NCBI RefSeq assembly: GCF_000417875.1
Contig: NW_006920885.1
Span: 172,501-236,500 of the forward strand
From: Pseudozyma flocculosa PF-1
Taxonomy: Eukaryota; Basidiomycota; Ustilaginomycetes; Ustilaginales; Ustilaginaceae
Reading direction: 5' to 3'
Length of the DNA: 64,000 nt
Shown: positions 61,101 to 64,000 of the stretch, piece after piece
Position numbering within the stretch: position 1 is the stretch's first letter
Layout: every line of letters starts with the position of its first letter
Notes under the pieces: generated by a model
Databases searched by the model: none
Told to the model about the DNA's origin: nothing
The model's input: only the letters and a program-made list of their open reading frames with translations
Program-made: the position numbers and the translations under genes

Positions 61101-62595
61101 CCAGACGATCCAGTACCACTGCATCGTCAAGAGCAACCTCAAGGCGGCCATGCAGGGCATCAACAAGAGCATGCTCGACACCATCGCCGCCTGCGGCGAC
61201 GTCAACCGCAACGTCATGTGCAGCCCCAACCCGGCCCTCAGCGAGCTGCACGAGGACGTCTACGCCTTTTCCAAGTCGATCTCGGAGCACCTGCTGCCCC
61301 GCATGAACGCCTACCACGAAATCTGGCTCGACAAGACGACCGACAGTTCCAAGCAGCTCCTGATTGGCGGCGTTCTGCAGGACTATGAGCCCCTCTACGG
61401 CCCCTACTACCTGCCGCGCAAGTTCAAGATTGCTATCGCCGTGCCCCCGCGCAACGACACCGACTGCTTCGCCCACGACATCGGCCTCATCGCCATCGCC
61501 GACCCCGTCACCAAGCGCCTCGCCGGCTTCAACCTGAGCGTCGGCGGCGGCATGGGCGTCACCCACTCGATGAAGGCCACCTACCCGCGCATCGGCGACG
61601 TCATTGGCTTCGTCACGCCTGAGCAGACCCACGACGCGTGCCGCATCGTCATGCTCATCCAGCGCGACACGGGCAACCGGGCCAACCGTAAGCAGGCGCG
61701 CCTTAAGTACACGATCGACAACTACTGGGGCGGCGCCGACAACTTCAAGGCCGAGGTCGAGCGCAGGCTGGGCTACAAGCTGGCGCCGGCGCGCGACTAC
61801 CGCTTCGAGACCAACACCGACGACTACGGCTGGTCGCAGGACTACAAGGGCAACTGGCACTGCACCCTCTGGCTCGAAAACGGCCGTGTCAAGGACGAGC
61901 CGGGCAACCCGTTCCGCACCGGCCTCCGCGAGCTTTGCCACTTGCACAAGGGCAACTTCCGCATGACGCCCAACCAGCACATCATCGTGAGCGACATTGC
62001 GCCCGAGGATAAGGACGCCATCGACGCCCACCTGCGCAAGTACAAGATGAACAACTGGGAGCACTCGGGCGTCAAGAAGAGCGCCAGCGCGTGCGTGTCG
62101 TTCCCCACGTGCGGCCTCGCCATGGCCGAGTCGGAGCGCTACCTGCCCGTGCTGATGGACAAGGTCGAGCAGATCTTTATCGCCAACGGCCTCCGCGACT
62201 CCGAGACCGTCTTCCGCATGAGCGGCTGCGCCAACTCGTGCAGCCGTGCCTGGATGGCCGAGGTGGGCTTCGTCGGCAAGGCGCCCGGCCAGTACGTCAT
62301 GGTCCTCGGCGGCTCGCACTCGGGCGAGCGCCTGTCCAAGATCTACCGCGAGTCGGTCAACGAGGAAGAGGTGCTGGCCATCATGAACAAGCTCGTGCCC
62401 CGCTACGCCGCCGAAAAGATCGACGGCGAGAGCTTCGGCGACTGGGTCATCCGCGCTGGCATCATCGCCGCCACCAAGTCGGGCAAGACGTTCTACGAGG
62501 ACATGTGCCCCTCGGACGACTCGACGCCCACCGCAGCTGCGCTCAAGGGTCCGGCGCAGGCCGTCGAGCACTACGACCGCGCCTCGTCGGCGTGA
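58120..62595 (+). CDS. MET5: Sulfite reductase [NADPH] hemoprotein beta subunit
   Basis: An intronless 1491-residue protein; the start at 58120 is MSNVNASQTVARISALAS, and upstream in-frame codons lack an ATG. Domain order: a pyruvate:ferredoxin-oxidoreductase-like N-terminal region (to about 715); a flavodoxin-like FMN domain (about 725-875, LLILFASDGGNAEKMAKKL, STAGQGEAPQN, GMGDSHYWPR); then duplicated ferredoxin/sirohaem modules. The 4Fe-4S/sirohaem ligands are Cys1325 and Cys1331 (CVSFPTC), Cys1370 and Cys1374 (SGCANSCSR). The enzyme reduces sulfite to sulfide with six electrons from the Met10-type alpha subunit, in the cytosolic sulfur-assimilation pathway. The length is close to that of yeast Met5. 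An Asn-Gly-His repeat (about 187-212) is a flexible lineage-specific linker. Confidence 0.95.
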   Translation: MSNVNASQTVARISALASAAVVSVSPAGQAKSPFSDAVGAVASSHPDLEVEQVSQNAELGSILSQLKPAGNGLISVLSVAHQQTLTRLVPHLSTLVQIPIVFHIASSGEHSDVMALRQAGLVMVHSSTAVQAHDHALLATKIATSAKRAVLHFYEDVDGDVEEVTEADLAAFVGQSATASSSDGKANGVNGVNGHANGHTATNAVNGHAAAHATSEAEFGDLETAIDVAYEDVAGLVGHAVEPFQLVGASDAKNLAVVLGAGSEQLQDYTSPHFDLAVLDVRLVRPSLPQRLLANIPPSVERIAVLEQSVRRTTRLGPLFVDVASAFQGSDRSLPSVFVSGVLGLIEAADAEKAAQAVVSALESAKPKHGVVVGDDKKLAARAQLSSAASSAPVSVPKHEEAYNLMLEQVFNERLSVINSPSDESDPHPSARSPEYAFGQVLAQLEQRDELTAAVNEALRSGGLSSELHETLAQWLVSKEDAKKNVSLSNKLASLLESAASSAALDKIKSLSSHLALQSRWIVGSDAWAYDAGMGGVHHVIASGRNVNMLIFDSVPYTKRDAQAAHKRKKDIALYAMNYGNVYVASTAVYADYTQVLHALMEADRFDGPSVVLAYVPYRTVDAPALDVLRETKLAVDSGYWPLFRWDPSAESRGSDIFRLDGVRIREQLQQFLDRHNLFTSLVNAKPALSYDLAASQGAGLREAQRRKAKEAYEKMLGSLDGPPLLILFASDGGNAEKMAKKLTARAKARGVAARLLAMDDYPVTEELKDEKNVVFLTSTAGQGEAPQNARFTYKAVHAMQAGALPDTLNFTVFGMGDSHYWPRPEDAHYYNKPAKDFDVKLEALGATRMAPIGLGDDQDADGAQTGYKIWEPLLWKALGVDTVEVTEAEPEPITNEHMKIASNYLRGTIKEGLLDTSTGAIAESDGQLTKFHGTYMQYDRDTLEERKAAGLEPAYSFMIRARIPGGVCTPQQWLQLDDVAEKYGNQTIKITTRQTIQYHCIVKSNLKAAMQGINKSMLDTIAACGDVNRNVMCSPNPALSELHEDVYAFSKSISEHLLPRMNAYHEIWLDKTTDSSKQLLIGGVLQDYEPLYGPYYLPRKFKIAIAVPPRNDTDCFAHDIGLIAIADPVTKRLAGFNLSVGGGMGVTHSMKATYPRIGDVIGFVTPEQTHDACRIVMLIQRDTGNRANRKQARLKYTIDNYWGGADNFKAEVERRLGYKLAPARDYRFETNTDDYGWSQDYKGNWHCTLWLENGRVKDEPGNPFRTGLRELCHLHKGNFRMTPNQHIIVSDIAPEDKDAIDAHLRKYKMNNWEHSGVKKSASACVSFPTCGLAMAESERYLPVLMDKVEQIFIANGLRDSETVFRMSGCANSCSRAWMAEVGFVGKAPGQYVMVLGGSHSGERLSKIYRESVNEEEVLAIMNKLVPRYAAEKIDGESFGDWVIRAGIIAATKSGKTFYEDMCPSDDSTPTAAALKGPAQAVEHYDRASSA

Positions 62596-63660
62596 TCCGT
62601 CGTCGTCGTCGCTGTTCCCCTACCCAGCTTCTTCTTGCGTGTCCCCGTTGCCGTCTGCGATACCTGTACTCGACCCGACCAAAGACGTTTCTTTTCCGGA
62701 ACAAAACATAGGCAAAACAGAGTCTTCGAAGATCCAGCCCATGACCAGCGTGGGCGCAGCGAGGGGACGAGTCTAACCGGCTTGCTGCCGTCGCCGCCTC
62801 GCCTCGCCTCGCTCCGCACCTTCTGTCACCGTAGAACCGTCCAGTTTCCGCCTTCGCCCCCGCTCGATCCAATAGACTTGACCCGTTTCCGATCTCATGT
62901 CCATGACTTGAACTCGGTTGAGCCTGTTTGTGTGCAGTACAGGCCGTGCCTTGCGCGCCCTGGCTTGGCAAACGAAGCAAGCAAAGGCCATCGGTCGATG
63001 GGATCTTGCCTCGCCTCGTCCCTCCGCCTCTCACCCGCGGTCTAGGGACCAAACACATGTTCGGGCCCTCGTTTGTTACCCCCCTGGCGAAAGAGGAGAT
63101 CGATTGAGCGAGGGGGCGAAGATGTCTTCTTTCCTCCCTTTCCTCCCTTGCCTCCGGGAGGGTGCAATAAAAAATGATCGACGCCAGGCAGGCGGGCGGC
63201 CTGCCTGCCTGCGAGATCAACGACAAACAAGCGAGACGATGAATCTTGACAACGCTGCAGCGCCGGCAAGCCTAGGGTTACGTCCGCCTGGCCGTCGTCG
63301 TCGTCGACACAACAGATCGACTCTAGCGCGCTGGTCTTGACAACTTGGCTTCCACCATTGGCCTTCGCTCCGAAAGAAGGGCTGACAGGGCTGGCTCGAT
63401 GGAGATCAGTACGTGGGCGATTGAAGCCCGTCGTACGTGCTGGCACACACGCCCTTTGGCGGGTCTCCAGGTCTCATAGCGACGTATGTAGAGACTCTCG
63501 CTCGAGGATTGGCCGGTGGCGGTCTCGGTGTCGGCAGCGATCCGTGGCATCGTGGGAGACGCCGGACTCAGCCCCACCGACCGTCGGAAGCATCCGTTTC
63601 GTCTGCCCCCCACGCTCCAAGACAGGGGTGGAGCGCGTCTCTGAGCACGTACTCCGTCAG

Positions 63661-63723
<63 letters not shown>

Positions 63724-64000
63724 CGCCCGCCAGCAGCAGCGGCAGGCGGGCAGGCAGGCGTCGGAAAAGTACGCCGAAGGGGAGGCGACAAGCTGTGTGT
63801 CTCGCTGATGCCGAAATCCGTACGTTGTCGCGGTGATCCTTCTTCTTGGATGCGGCCGGTGGCCGGAAGCGGCCAAAGGATCCAAGCAAGCCCAAAACGT
63901 CGCGCCACACCGTACCCTTCCTGCGCATGCTGCTGAGCTCTCATTTGTGCCAGCGTGTGGCGGTTGTCTGACTTACTCCAAGTCAGCAGCGGTCGCAACA
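62596..64000. other. Right-hand intergenic region
   Basis: About 1.4 kb after the MET5 stop. It holds an AATAAA at 63166-63171 and a CAAG array (63662-63722). A minus-strand frame beginning at 63928 (MRRKGTVWRDVLG) has a plausible ATG but soon runs into the repeat as Leu-Ala-Cys-Leu units, so I do not call a gene. A gene entering from the right cannot be excluded. Confidence 0.45.
63662..63722. repeat. (CAAG)15 tetranucleotide microsatellite
   Basis: Fifteen perfect CAAG units, the longest simple repeat in the window. It is flanked by CAGCAG/GGCAGGC-rich sequence. Confidence 0.95.

Noticed and set aside
60292..62571. A 759-codon open frame antisense to MET5
   Set aside because: Same codon-bias shadow; MET5 on the plus strand has complete motifs and cofactor ligands.
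63323..63928. Candidate 201-residue protein with repeated LACL units on the minus strand
   Set aside because: The Leu-Ala-Cys-Leu repeats are simply the CAAG microsatellite translated; only the first 30 or so residues look gene-like, and no splice-out of the repeat could be established.

Overview
This window is nuclear DNA of a GC-rich, intron-poor basidiomycete fungus. A smut-type lineage (Ustilaginomycotina) fits best. The reasons are about 60-65 % GC, several very long uninterrupted genes (TSC2, MET5, DBP3), other genes with mostly 80-135-bp GT-AG introns, CT-rich leaders, a velvet regulator, a white-collar-2-type PAS/GATA factor and a basidiomycete-type macrophage-activating-glycoprotein-like secreted protein. 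It is an assembled contig with one 95-N scaffold gap inside ARG5,6. I see no prokaryotic, viral, transposon or CRISPR content.

Layout. 1-146: start of a HYM1/Mo25 gene (minus), divergent from TGS1 (cap hypermethylase, plus). 2.5-6.4 kb: a very large hormone-sensitive-lipase-like hydrolase (minus). 7.9-10.7 kb: UBP8-type SAGA deubiquitinase (minus, seven exons). 10.7-17.2 kb: a 6.5-kb gene-poor stretch with repeats. 17.2-18.6 kb: a bHLH-zipper transcription factor. 19.6-21.4 kb: DBP3 helicase. 22.5-26.6 kb: ARG5,6 (bifunctional arginine-biosynthesis enzyme) containing the gap. 27.1-28.6 kb: QCR6 (complex III hinge protein) with two microexons, minus. 29.6-36.4 kb: TSC2/tuberin. 36.8-37.1 kb: PET117 (minus), divergent from LSM6 (37.5-38.2 kb). 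38.8-41.9 kb: VeA-type velvet regulator (minus). 41.9-46.3 kb: a second gene-poor stretch. 46.3-48.2 kb: TRM61 (minus), divergent from a WC-2-like PAS/GATA factor (49.1-52.6 kb, apparent frameshift near its 3' end). 53.2 kb: an intron-containing tRNA-Ala(AGC). 53.8-55.2 kb: a secreted MAG-like protein (minus). 55.2-58.1 kb: gene-poor. 58.1-62.6 kb: MET5 sulfite reductase. 62.6-64 kb: no gene recognised, with a long CAAG microsatellite.

Functional themes are those of an ordinary core chromosome: RNA metabolism (TGS1, DBP3, LSM6, TRM61, tRNA), mitochondrial respiration (QCR6, PET117), amino-acid and sulfur assimilation (ARG5,6, MET5), growth signalling (HYM1, TSC2) and transcription (UBP8, bHLH, VeA, PAS/GATA). 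The genes are not an operon-like pathway. The only suggestive grouping is two regulators from families tied to light and development (VeA and the WC-2-like factor) within 14 kb. Exon boundaries were worked out by hand from GT/AG sites, reading phase and family homology; every multi-exon model closes in frame except where the gap or the frameshift is stated.

I did not find a convincing new multi-gene system. The best leads are gene-structure oddities: the lipase with its catalytic His displaced by about 470 residues and an in-frame intron in its oxyanion-hole motif, the QCR6 microexons, the TRM61 insertion, the PAS/GATA frameshift and a small dyad/direct-repeat element at 11.3 kb.
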